Assembly: GCA_964646985.1 (NCBI GenBank) | Contig: CAZYFI010000032.1 | Span: 1 to 13,707 of the forward strand | Direction: 5' to 3' | Length of the DNA stretch: 13,707 bases | Source of the DNA: UBA2253 sp964646985 | GTDB taxonomy: Bacteria; Bacillota_I; Bacilli_A; ML615J-28; CAG-698 | Part shown: one piece after another, positions 1-6,963 of the stretch | How positions within the stretch are numbered: position 1 is the stretch's first letter | How the letters are laid out: every line of letters begins with the position of its first letter | Made by a program: the position numbers and the translations under genes | The notes under the pieces: model-generated | Databases searched by the model: none | What the model was told of the DNA's origin: nothing | What the model saw: only the letters and a program-made list of their open reading frames with translations

Positions 1-1
1 C

Positions 2-1168
2 TTAAAATCCTGCTTTTTTATAAATTACTTTGCCATTACGTATTGTCATGTAAATATTTAAATCTTGATCAATCACCGTAAAATCAGCATCTTTGTGTAA
101 GGCAATCGCGCCTTTTTGCTGATCAATGCCCAAACATTTGGCGGGATTGATGGTGGCTAAGTCAATGGCTTGTTCTAATGTGAGTTGATTGACTTGTTTG
201 AAATTACGAATGGCCTCATTCATAAGCAAAGTGCTTCCCGCAAGGGCTCCTGATTCCAAACGCGCTTCATTTTTCTTAACAATCACTTCTTGCCCACCAA
301 GATGATAAATACCATCTTCCATGTGGCTTGCTTCAATACTATCGGTAACCAAAGTGATTTTTTCTTTTCCTTTTAGTCGATATAGTATTTGCAGTGCTTC
401 TTTGGAAACATGAATTAAATCAGCGATGACTTCAAGATAAATACGATTATCTAGCATTGCAGCTCCCAATGCTCCTACTTCACGGTGGTGAATTGGTCGC
501 ATGGCATTAAAAGTATGTGTTAAAGAGGTTGCGCCAACATCGGCAGCTCTTTTTAAATCAGCGGCTGTTGCATCGGTATGACCTAAGCTAGCAACAATGT
601 TGTGATTTGCCAAGTATTTCACAAGCTCTTCACCGTTTTCTTCAAAAGCAAGGGTGACTTGTTTGATGTTGTTCCCGCTTGTTTTTTGGTAGTGTTTGAA
701 TGTTTCTACATCACCAGGAACAATCGCGCTCTCAGGTTGCGCCCCTTTGTGCTTTTTGCTAATAAACGGTCCTTCTAAATGAACACCATACACAAGCGCC
801 CCTTCCTCAGGGTGCTTTTTTATGTAATCATTGATGTTGCTTAGGGCTTTATCAATATTCTCAGGTGTTTGGGTCATCGTTGTTGCCAAGTATGTTGTGA
901 TTCCTTCACTGGCAAATGTTAAGGAAATATTTTTGATGTCTTCATAAGATGGATACATAGCATCTGAATGATTCGCGCCATGAGCATGGCGATTGATGAA
1001 TCCTGGAACAACCATAAATCGTTCTTGTATGGTCAAAGCATCTTTTGGTGCAGATTGTAAGTTGGTAATTTTTCCGTTTTCAATGGTTAGTGATGTTTTC
1101 ACAAACCCCAATCCTGAAACATAAATCGTAGTATTGTGAAAACCAGAAATCGTTGGACAGTGGTTCAT
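2..1168 (-). CDS. nagA: N-acetylglucosamine-6-phosphate deacetylase
   Basis: This cytoplasmic amidohydrolase removes acetate from N-acetylglucosamine-6-phosphate to give glucosamine-6-phosphate, feeding amino sugars from wall recycling or diet into glycolysis or back to wall synthesis. The protein is complete at 388 residues, a normal length. Visible family motifs are PGFINRHAHG (55-64, HxH at 61/63), HLEGPF (130-135, metal ligand Glu132), GHTDA (His197), THTFNAMRPIHHR (His218) and TDS with the catalytic Asp276, followed by GALAGSTL near 308. A longer frame reaches a TTG at 1207, but AAGGAGG at 1174-1180 sits just ahead of the ATG at 1168, so that start is chosen. The gene follows proS after 10 bases, and its Shine-Dalgarno overlaps the proS stop, so it is probably the distal gene of the uppS operon. 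Oddities: Asn59 and the GANHSDAM stretch depart from the usual DxHxHG context, and DLIH replaces the usual DGxH. A deacetylase for a related amino sugar phosphate is possible. Confidence 0.93.
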   Translation of the reverse strand: MNHCPTISGFHNTTIYVSGLGFVKTSLTIENGKITNLQSAPKDALTIQERFMVVPGFINRHAHGANHSDAMYPSYEDIKNISLTFASEGITTYLATTMTQTPENIDKALSNINDYIKKHPEEGALVYGVHLEGPFISKKHKGAQPESAIVPGDVETFKHYQKTSGNNIKQVTLAFEENGEELVKYLANHNIVASLGHTDATAADLKRAADVGATSLTHTFNAMRPIHHREVGALGAAMLDNRIYLEVIADLIHVSKEALQILYRLKGKEKITLVTDSIEASHMEDGIYHLGGQEVIVKKNEARLESGALAGSTLLMNEAIRNFKQVNQLTLEQAIDLATINPAKCLGIDQQKGAIALHKDADFTVIDQDLNIYMTIRNGKVIYKKAGF

Positions 1169-1173
1169 AGGTG

Positions 1174-1180
1174 CCTCCTT
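1174..1180 (-). promoter_or_regulatory. Shine-Dalgarno of nagA, decides its start
   Basis: AAGGAGG on the minus strand lies five bases upstream of the ATG at 1168 and overlaps the TAA stop of proS. This fixes the nagA start at 1168 rather than the upstream in-frame TTG at 1207, and it suggests translational coupling to proS. Confidence 0.85.
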
Positions 1181-2417
1181 AGTATTGATATTGTAATAAT
1201 TGATCAAACGTCATTTCAACTGTCGTTTTCTCACGCAAGTTCGTTACTTCAAAAATGCCTTCGCTGGCTTTTCGTCCACACACAATGCGGAAATTAGCCC
1301 CAATCAAATCAGCATCCTTAAATTTCACTCCGGCGCGTTCATCACGATCATCGAATAACACTTCATATTTTTTAACCAATCCCTCATATAATTGCCATGA
1401 TAAATCATATGCAGGCGTATTGGCTTTATCAAGAGGAATGATATGAATTTGAAAAGGAGCAATGGCATTTGGCCACAAAGCGACTTCATCGCGATAATGT
1501 TGCTCTAATACTGCCATTAACAATCTAGATACTCCCATTCCATAGCATCCCATAATAATTGGGTTTTGCTTTTGATTTTGATCTAAGAAAAAAGCTTTCA
1601 TTGGTTGAGAATATTTGGTACCAAGTTTAAAAATGTGTCCTGCTTCAATGCCTTTCGCATGAACAATGGTTCCTTTCCCATCAGGAGATGGTGCGCCTAC
1701 TGGTAAGTCGCACAACTCTGTATTGCTAGCAAACTCACTTTCGTCACTAAAAACAATCGTGTCTTCGCCAATGTCACAAAGAATCATAAATTCTTCACTA
1801 GAAGCACCACCAATGTTTCCACTTGAAGCATTGACAATACGGTAATGTAAATCAAGGCGATTTAATATATTTTGATAAGCTTGCCTTGTTTTATTATACC
1901 ATAAATCAAGATCTTCTTCGTTGCTATGAAAAGTATACAAATCTTTCATAATGAATTCTCGACCGCGCATTAAACCAAAACGAGGACGGAATTCATCACG
2001 GAATTTCGTTTGAATTTGATATAACGCAAGTGGCAATTTTTTATAACTGTTAATATAATCTCGAACAATTGCAGTAATCACTTCTTCATGAGTCGGGCCC
2101 AAGCAAAATTCACGATCATGGCGATCTGTTAGGCGGACAAGTTCTTTGCCATAAGCTTGCCATCTTCCCGATTCCACCCATAAATCTTTTGGTTGCATGG
2201 CTGGCATTAATAGTTCACTTGCTCCCATGGCATCCATTTCTTCACGAATGATTGCTTCTATTTTTTTTATTACCCGATAAGCCAAAGGCAAATAACTATA
2301 AATTCCTGCAGCTGTTTGTTTGATGTAGCCACCTTTTAATAATATTTTATGACTTACTACTTCAGCTTCTTTTGGAGTTTCCCGTAATGTTGGTACAAAT
2401 AATAATGTTTGTTTCAT
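1179..2417 (-). CDS. proS: Prolyl-tRNA synthetase, bacterial type without editing insertion
   Basis: This class II aminoacyl-tRNA synthetase charges tRNA-Pro with proline in the cytoplasm. The order of motifs is of the bacterial (prokaryote-like) type: motif 1 around 40-75, TxxE-like GPTHEE at 108-112, motif 2 FRDEFRPRFGLMRGREF at 139-155, the SSGNIGGASSEEF block at 198-210, GIEAGHIFKLGTKYS at 256-270, motif 3 MGCYGMGVSRLLM at 289-301, and a C-terminal anticodon-binding domain with DDRDERAGVKFKDADLIG. At 412 residues it is far shorter than the usual bacterial enzyme of about 570. The roughly 180-residue INS editing domain normally found between motifs 2 and 3 is replaced by a linker of about 20 residues (236-255). 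The reading frame is intact, so this is a compact form, not a broken gene. It starts at an ATG nine bases after the rseP stop, with AGGATG upstream, and its position between rseP and nagA matches the Bacillota order. Confidence 0.96.
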   Translation of the reverse strand: MKQTLLFVPTLRETPKEAEVVSHKILLKGGYIKQTAAGIYSYLPLAYRVIKKIEAIIREEMDAMGASELLMPAMQPKDLWVESGRWQAYGKELVRLTDRHDREFCLGPTHEEVITAIVRDYINSYKKLPLALYQIQTKFRDEFRPRFGLMRGREFIMKDLYTFHSNEEDLDLWYNKTRQAYQNILNRLDLHYRIVNASSGNIGGASSEEFMILCDIGEDTIVFSDESEFASNTELCDLPVGAPSPDGKGTIVHAKGIEAGHIFKLGTKYSQPMKAFFLDQNQKQNPIIMGCYGMGVSRLLMAVLEQHYRDEVALWPNAIAPFQIHIIPLDKANTPAYDLSWQLYEGLVKKYEVLFDDRDERAGVKFKDADLIGANFRIVCGRKASEGIFEVTNLREKTTVEMTFDQLLQYQY

Positions 2418-2426
2418 TTCTTCATC

Positions 2427-4055
2427 CTACTTTATCAAATCTAAAATATCGTTAAAAGTGACGTATATCATCAAACCAAATAGTAAAAGCATGGTAATGG
2501 TAATCAACATTGTTTCTACTTTTGGGTTGGTTTTTTTTCTTGTTATGGCTTCATAGCCAATAAAGAGCAACCTTCCACCATCTAATGCTGGAATCGGCAA
2601 TAAGTTTAGAAGTCCAACGTTCACGCTAAGCAATCCCATCCAATTAAGTAAGGCTGGGAACCCATTTGAAGCGATTTGTTTGGTAACACTAAAAATACCA
2701 ACAGGGCCCGATAGAGCAGCAATGGTAACAGTATCATCATTAAACAACAAGTCAAAGGTATCAATAATCGCTGTAAAAGAAGATGCTGTGCTTTTTCCAC
2801 TATATACCAAACTTTGTACAAAATCAAAATGATATGTTGGTGATACACCCATTGCTACTTTTACAGAAGGAATGCGTTCGCCATCACTCGTTTTTTGTGT
2901 ATTCATTATTTTTTGGCTATAGGGACGAACAACGACTTCACTCGTTTGACCATCTCTTATTATTTCAATGCGAACTTCATTTTCTGATGCAACTTCACTG
3001 TTGCCAATAAAGTTTTGCAACTGCAAATACATTTGATCTAAATTGGCATACCCAACACCATTGATTTTGGTAATGATGTCATCCACAGCCAATTGCGCAT
3101 TCGATGCCATGGTATCATCAATGGTTACCAAATCCTTAATTTGGATTCCTTCAAGGGCAAATTCACCTTGAACACCAATGTTATAAAAAAACACTTGCGG
3201 ATTGATGGTTGTTTGTTTTGCACTAGCTTGACGCAAATAATTGACTTCAATCGGCGCACTAAGTCCTAACTCTGTATATTGACTCATAAACAAAGAAACA
3301 TCCGCCCACTCATCAATCGTAACAACCAAAGTTCCACTTTTTAATTGCTGGAGTGTATCTCCGTCTTGAAGACCGGCAAGATAAGCAGGACTTCCTAAAT
3401 AGTCTTCTTCTGGTCCTAAAACACCCGATATCTTAGAGCTTTCCATATTAGGAAACCCAATCATCAAAGCTGCTAGGAAGAACACCAATAAAGCCAATAA
3501 AAAGTTCATTAATGGTCCACCAAAAATGACCATAGCACGTTGGCGTTTTGGTTTTGATCCAATCGTACGATTATATGGCGCAATTTGATAACCCTTCTTC
3601 TTATGATAAATAAATGCTTGAGGATCGACCATTAGATTTTCCGGTTCATTGTCCTTCATAGCAATCATATATAGATTTCCCGAGTTCTCAGCATCGAACA
3701 AATCATAACTGATAATTTTATAAACAGGATATGCGATACTTTCATCATCAACATCCAAATAAAAACCACGAATCATTCCATTTTCAATGTGAAGTTTCAC
3801 ATGCGTTGCTGCTTTAAACGGATCATCTTCTGTTTCTTCTCCAGCGATAGCACAAAAACCACCAATGGGAAAAGCCCTTATGCTATATTCTGTTTCGCCT
3901 TTTTTCTTTTTGAACAATTGTGGTCCCATTCCAAAAGCAAACTCGCGAACTAAAATATTCACTCTTTTTGCAAAAAGAAAATGACCACCTTCATGAACCG
4001 CGATTATCATTCCTAATACAAAGACAAACGCGATGATTCCAATTATATTATCCAT
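2427..4055 (-). CDS. rseP: Site-2 intramembrane zinc metalloprotease (RseP/RasP family)
   Basis: This membrane protease of family M50 cuts transmembrane segments of substrates such as anti-sigma factors and leftover signal peptides. The zinc motif HEGGH is at 21-25 in the first membrane segment (about 1-22). A cytosolic loop with the QIAPYNRTIGSK and FGGPLMNF blocks (157-185) leads into the second segment (176-200). Two PDZ-like regions follow (about 205-300 and 305-380). The third segment (465-488) precedes the LDGG motif (491-494), which carries the third zinc ligand, and a last segment spans 513-535. At 542 residues it is longer than Bacillus RasP (about 420), which is explained by the second PDZ-like region. 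The gene starts inside the end of dxr: ATGGATAA is shared, an eight-base overlap, with GAGGTG as Shine-Dalgarno. Its neighbours dxr and proS are the usual ones. The second HExxH variable position is Gly where most relatives have Leu. Confidence 0.95.
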   Translation of the reverse strand: MDNIIGIIAFVFVLGMIIAVHEGGHFLFAKRVNILVREFAFGMGPQLFKKKKGETEYSIRAFPIGGFCAIAGEETEDDPFKAATHVKLHIENGMIRGFYLDVDDESIAYPVYKIISYDLFDAENSGNLYMIAMKDNEPENLMVDPQAFIYHKKKGYQIAPYNRTIGSKPKRQRAMVIFGGPLMNFLLALLVFFLAALMIGFPNMESSKISGVLGPEEDYLGSPAYLAGLQDGDTLQQLKSGTLVVTIDEWADVSLFMSQYTELGLSAPIEVNYLRQASAKQTTINPQVFFYNIGVQGEFALEGIQIKDLVTIDDTMASNAQLAVDDIITKINGVGYANLDQMYLQLQNFIGNSEVASENEVRIEIIRDGQTSEVVVRPYSQKIMNTQKTSDGERIPSVKVAMGVSPTYHFDFVQSLVYSGKSTASSFTAIIDTFDLLFNDDTVTIAALSGPVGIFSVTKQIASNGFPALLNWMGLLSVNVGLLNLLPIPALDGGRLLFIGYEAITRKKTNPKVETMLITITMLLLFGLMIYVTFNDILDLIK

Positions 4056-5205
4056 TCTTCACCTCATAATTACGTAATATCTGTTCACTAACCTCTTTGC
4101 AAACCAACAACAATTCATCTAATGTTGGATTTATCACATTGGTTGTATTTTTGATTGTTTGGATGATGATGTTTTCAATATCCAAAAAACTGATTTTTTT
4201 ATTTAAAAATAACGATACTGCTGCTTCATTCGCAGCATTATAAACAGCGGGCATGATTCCGCCTTGTATTCCTACTTCATACGCCAAAGCCAACAAAGGA
4301 TAGCGTTTTAAATTCATGCTAGAAAAATGCATTGCTTGAGATTTTGTGAAATCAAAAGGTTGGATGCATTGATTGGCTTTTCTATTTGGGTAAGTCAAAG
4401 CATATTGAATGGGAAGTCGCATGTTTGGATATGACATTTGTGCAATCACACTTCCATCAACGTATTCCACCAAAGAATGAATGATACTTTCAGGATGAAT
4501 CACCGTTTCAATTTGCTGATATGCCATATCAAACAAATAGTGAGCTTCTATGATTTCTAACCCTTTGTTGACCATAGTAGCACTATCAATGGTGATTTTA
4601 GGTCCCATTTGCCAGGAAGGATGTCGCAATGCATCATCAATGGTCACATATTCTAATTCTTCACGCGATTTGTTGCGAAAAGCTCCACCCGATGCGGTTA
4701 ATATTAACCTTGATACCTCTTGCTTTTTTCCACATTCTAAGCACTGAAAAATAGCACTATGTTCGCTGTCAATGGGAATGAGTTGCACATGATGCTTTTT
4801 GACCAAAGACATAATGATTTCACCAGCAACAACCAATGTTTCTTTGTTTGCTAACAAAACAGAGATGTTTTTTTCAATGGCTCTTATCGTTGGAAGCAAT
4901 CCACGCATACCAACAATCGCATTAATCAAAAAACCATCACTAGATACATAGGTGGCAGCAGAAATGAGACCCTCTTCCCCATGTCCAATCGGTAAATCAG
5001 GAAAACTCATTTGCAATTCTTCTTTTATCTGCTTGCTAAATACACTGACATATTCTGGTGAAAATTCTTGAATGATTTTTTTCCCTAAAGCAACATTCGA
5101 TCCAAAAGCAATGCTTTTTAATTGATAATTGGGGTTGTTTCTAATGATATCTAGGACTTGCGTTCCAATGGAGCCTGTTGCTCCAAGCAATGCTAGTTGT
5201 TTCAT
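4048..5205 (-). CDS. dxr: 1-deoxy-D-xylulose-5-phosphate reductoisomerase
   Basis: This enzyme catalyses the first committed step of the MEP isoprenoid pathway, converting 1-deoxyxylulose 5-phosphate to 2-C-methylerythritol 4-phosphate with NADPH in the cytoplasm. Its 385 residues match the family. The nucleotide-binding motif GATGSIG lies at 8-14, LANKETLVVAGE at 118-129, the metal-binding PIDSEHSAIFQ at 144-154 (Asp146, Glu148), the flexible-loop block HPSWQMGPK at 195-203, SATMVNKGLEIIEAH with the third metal ligand Glu217, and HPESIIHSLVEYVDGS from 237. YPNMRLPIQYAL has Asn where PDM is common. The start ATG shares ATGA with the end of cdsA, with GGAG upstream, so the two are translationally coupled. 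Together with uppS in the same unit it supplies precursors for the undecaprenyl carrier, and its presence implies the MEP rather than the mevalonate route. Confidence 0.97.
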   Translation of the reverse strand: MKQLALLGATGSIGTQVLDIIRNNPNYQLKSIAFGSNVALGKKIIQEFSPEYVSVFSKQIKEELQMSFPDLPIGHGEEGLISAATYVSSDGFLINAIVGMRGLLPTIRAIEKNISVLLANKETLVVAGEIIMSLVKKHHVQLIPIDSEHSAIFQCLECGKKQEVSRLILTASGGAFRNKSREELEYVTIDDALRHPSWQMGPKITIDSATMVNKGLEIIEAHYLFDMAYQQIETVIHPESIIHSLVEYVDGSVIAQMSYPNMRLPIQYALTYPNRKANQCIQPFDFTKSQAMHFSSMNLKRYPLLALAYEVGIQGGIMPAVYNAANEAAVSLFLNKKISFLDIENIIIQTIKNTTNVINPTLDELLLVCKEVSEQILRNYEVKNG

Positions 5206-6149
5206 GAAACAGCTCCAATAATGAATAATTGCATTAATTGAACAATGATGTAAAAAACAGCACCAGAGAAAATCAAACTATCAAAGCGGTCTAATACGCC
5301 GCCATGACCAGGAAATAGTTTCCCAAAATCCTTTATTTCATAAGTGCGTTTAATTTTTGATGCCACCAAATCGCCTATTTGTACAGAAACAGATATCACC
5401 ATAGAGATGAATAAAGAACCTAATATGATAATCCAAGTTTCTTTCACACTAGTTGGATTGCCAATTTTAAACAAGAAAACAGCACCAACACCCAACAAAC
5501 TTCCAAAAATAAGTCCAGCAAGTGCGCCTTCGGTTGTCTTTTTTGGACTAATTTCTGGACACAATTTGTGCTTTCCAAATTTAATGCCAAACAAATAAGC
5601 AAAAGTATCTGTTCCTAACACGATAGAATATAAGTACGCAAAACTTCTACCACCACGGAAAACCAAATTGATGGCACCGGGGCGAATTGGGAATGTTTCA
5701 AGATAACGAATGCTAATGACATATCCCATGATTAAGCCACAATAAACCAATGTTATGACAACACTCATCATATCAAAAGCGGAAGATGATTTAGTAAATA
5801 TGATGATGGAGAACGATAAAATAATAAACATCATCAGCACAACCACAACCAAAAAGTGATAGACAAAACTAGCCGTCGATAAATCACTGATGTCCAACCC
5901 TTTTGTGGTTGCTAAATAAATGGTATAAATTAAAATTCCTGAAAAAATCGGAACGATATATCTTAGTAATTTTAAAGATGGATATTGCTTGTAAAACATA
6001 TTCATCATTTCATAAGATGCTATCATGCTTAATATGATTCCGACAATGAGAAATAATATTCCGACAATGGGATAAATCTGATGATCAATCACAATTAACG
6101 GAATCAAAATTGCCATCAATATGGATCCTGTTATAATACGTTTTTTCAC
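5202..6149 (-). CDS. cdsA: Phosphatidate cytidylyltransferase (CDP-diglyceride synthase)
   Basis: This integral membrane enzyme makes CDP-diacylglycerol from phosphatidic acid and CTP, the branch point for phosphatidylglycerol and cardiolipin synthesis. It has 315 residues, mostly in hydrophobic segments (I judge eight or nine). The family signature is complete near the C-terminus: SKIKRTYEIKD at 264-274 followed by FGKLFPGHGGVLDRFD to residue 290, with the HGG and DRFD residues intact. GTDTFAYLFG at 179-188 and SPKKTTEGALAG at 201-212 are also conserved blocks. Translation begins at a GTG whose GTGA overlaps the uppS stop; GGAGGGG lies four bases upstream. The gene ends in TGA overlapping the dxr ATG. 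The two four-base overlaps point to tight coupling of uppS, cdsA and dxr, as in many Bacillota. Confidence 0.96.
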   Translation of the reverse strand: MKKRIITGSILMAILIPLIVIDHQIYPIVGILFLIVGIILSMIASYEMMNMFYKQYPSLKLLRYIVPIFSGILIYTIYLATTKGLDISDLSTASFVYHFLVVVVLMMFIILSFSIIIFTKSSSAFDMMSVVITLVYCGLIMGYVISIRYLETFPIRPGAINLVFRGGRSFAYLYSIVLGTDTFAYLFGIKFGKHKLCPEISPKKTTEGALAGLIFGSLLGVGAVFLFKIGNPTSVKETWIIILGSLFISMVISVSVQIGDLVASKIKRTYEIKDFGKLFPGHGGVLDRFDSLIFSGAVFYIIVQLMQLFIIGAVS

Positions 6150-6853
6150 TTGACCCCTCCGAAACGCCTCTCACGGCTTTCGTATGCTTTTAGTGCTTTT
6201 ATAAATTGCTTTTCATTAAAATCTGGCCATAATACATCAGTAAAGTAAAATTCACTATATGCCAATTGCCATAATAAAAAGTTGCTAATGCGCATTTGTC
6301 CACTTGTTCTAATAAGCAAATCAACATTAGGTATATCTTTTGTATATAAAGCGTTGGAAAAATCTTCTTGTGTGATTTCTTGCTTGTTTTGTTTCAGTAA
6401 GACATTGGCAGCGTGAACAATTTCTTCATGCCCACCATAATTGATGGCAAGCAAAAACGTCATACCACGATTGTTTTTGCTTTTTTCTTCAAACTCTCTG
6501 ATTTTTGTCTGCAATGCAAGCGGTAATCCTTCAATTTTTCCAATCGCTAAAAACTTTATATTACTATTCATAAATTTGTCTTGGTATTCATCTAAGAAAT
6601 CCATTGGTAATTTCATTAAGAAATCAACTTCTTCTTTTGGTCTTGACCAATTTTCCGTACTAAAGGCAAAAACAGTTAAATATGAAATTTTAATCTCATT
6701 GGCAAACAAAATGACATCAATTAACGTTTTTGCGCCTTGGCGATGACCAAAATTACGTGGCAAACCACGTTTTTTTGCCCATGTACCATTGCCATCCATA
6801 ATAATCGCAACGTGATCTGGGATATTGGTAAATGTAGTAGATATATTCCTCAT
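6146..6853 (-). CDS. uppS: Isoprenyl transferase (undecaprenyl diphosphate synthase)
   Basis: This cis-prenyltransferase extends farnesyl diphosphate with isopentenyl diphosphate to undecaprenyl diphosphate, the lipid carrier for cell-wall and surface glycans. Its 235 residues and overall pattern fit the family: DHVAIIMDGNG at 13-23 with catalytic Asp20, FGHRQGAK with His37, AFSTENWSRP at 63-72, INYGGHEEIV near 137, IRTSGQMRISNFLLWQ at 181-196, YFTDVLWPDF at 203-212 and the terminal RERRFGGV. Two usually invariant positions differ. Thr24 stands where the E. coli enzyme has Arg30, and Gln186 where it has Glu198. Asp20, Arg33, Arg182, Arg188 and Glu201 (E. coli Asp26, Arg39, Arg194, Arg200, Glu213) are kept. 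It is the first gene of its unit, starting 18 bases after a TATAAT box with GGTGA as Shine-Dalgarno, and it overlaps cdsA by four bases. Chain length and activity cannot be read from sequence. Confidence 0.94.
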   Translation of the reverse strand: MRNISTTFTNIPDHVAIIMDGNGTWAKKRGLPRNFGHRQGAKTLIDVILFANEIKISYLTVFAFSTENWSRPKEEVDFLMKLPMDFLDEYQDKFMNSNIKFLAIGKIEGLPLALQTKIREFEEKSKNNRGMTFLLAINYGGHEEIVHAANVLLKQNKQEITQEDFSNALYTKDIPNVDLLIRTSGQMRISNFLLWQLAYSEFYFTDVLWPDFNEKQFIKALKAYESRERRFGGVK

Positions 6854-6870
6854 AATTTCACCATTAACGT

Positions 6871-6899
6871 ATTATACTACAAAATTGTTATTTTTTCCA
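6871..6899 (-). promoter_or_regulatory. Promoter of the uppS-cdsA-dxr-rseP-proS-nagA unit
   Basis: On the minus strand, TGGAAA (6894-6899, four of six matches to the -35 consensus) is followed after exactly 17 bases by a perfect TATAAT (6871-6876). Transcription would start near 6864, giving a leader of only about 11 bases before the uppS ATG. The promoter lies between the terminator of the lipoprotein gene and uppS. This shows that uppS heads an independent unit here rather than following pyrH and frr as in many Bacillota. Confidence 0.75.
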
Positions 6900-6923
6900 C
6901 TGCAACAATCGTTTTTTTTATAT

Positions 6924-6954
6924 AAAAAAAGACTGAGAGGATAAACTCTCAGTC
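6924..6954 (-). terminator. Intrinsic terminator of the ABC-lipoprotein unit
   Basis: A perfect nine-base-pair stem (GACTGAGAG at 6931-6939 with CTCTCAGTC at 6946-6954, loop of six) begins nine bases past the lipoprotein stop. On the minus strand it is followed by seven T residues (6924-6930). It ends the ABC-lipoprotein unit before the uppS promoter. Confidence 0.9.
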
Positions 6955-6963
6955 CAAGTTTTA

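Noticed and set aside
1169..1207. N-terminal extension of NagA from a TTG at 1207
   Set aside because: It would overlap the end of proS by 29 bases, has no Shine-Dalgarno, and the ATG at 1168 has AAGGAGG at good spacing.
1179..2417. ProS as a truncated or frameshifted pseudogene
   Set aside because: The frame is open from start to stop, all three class II motifs and the anticodon-binding domain are present, and only the dispensable INS domain is missing.
5202..6853. Mycoplasma-type genetic code with TGA as tryptophan
   Set aside because: uppS and cdsA both end in TGA exactly where their families end and overlap the next start, so TGA works as a stop here.
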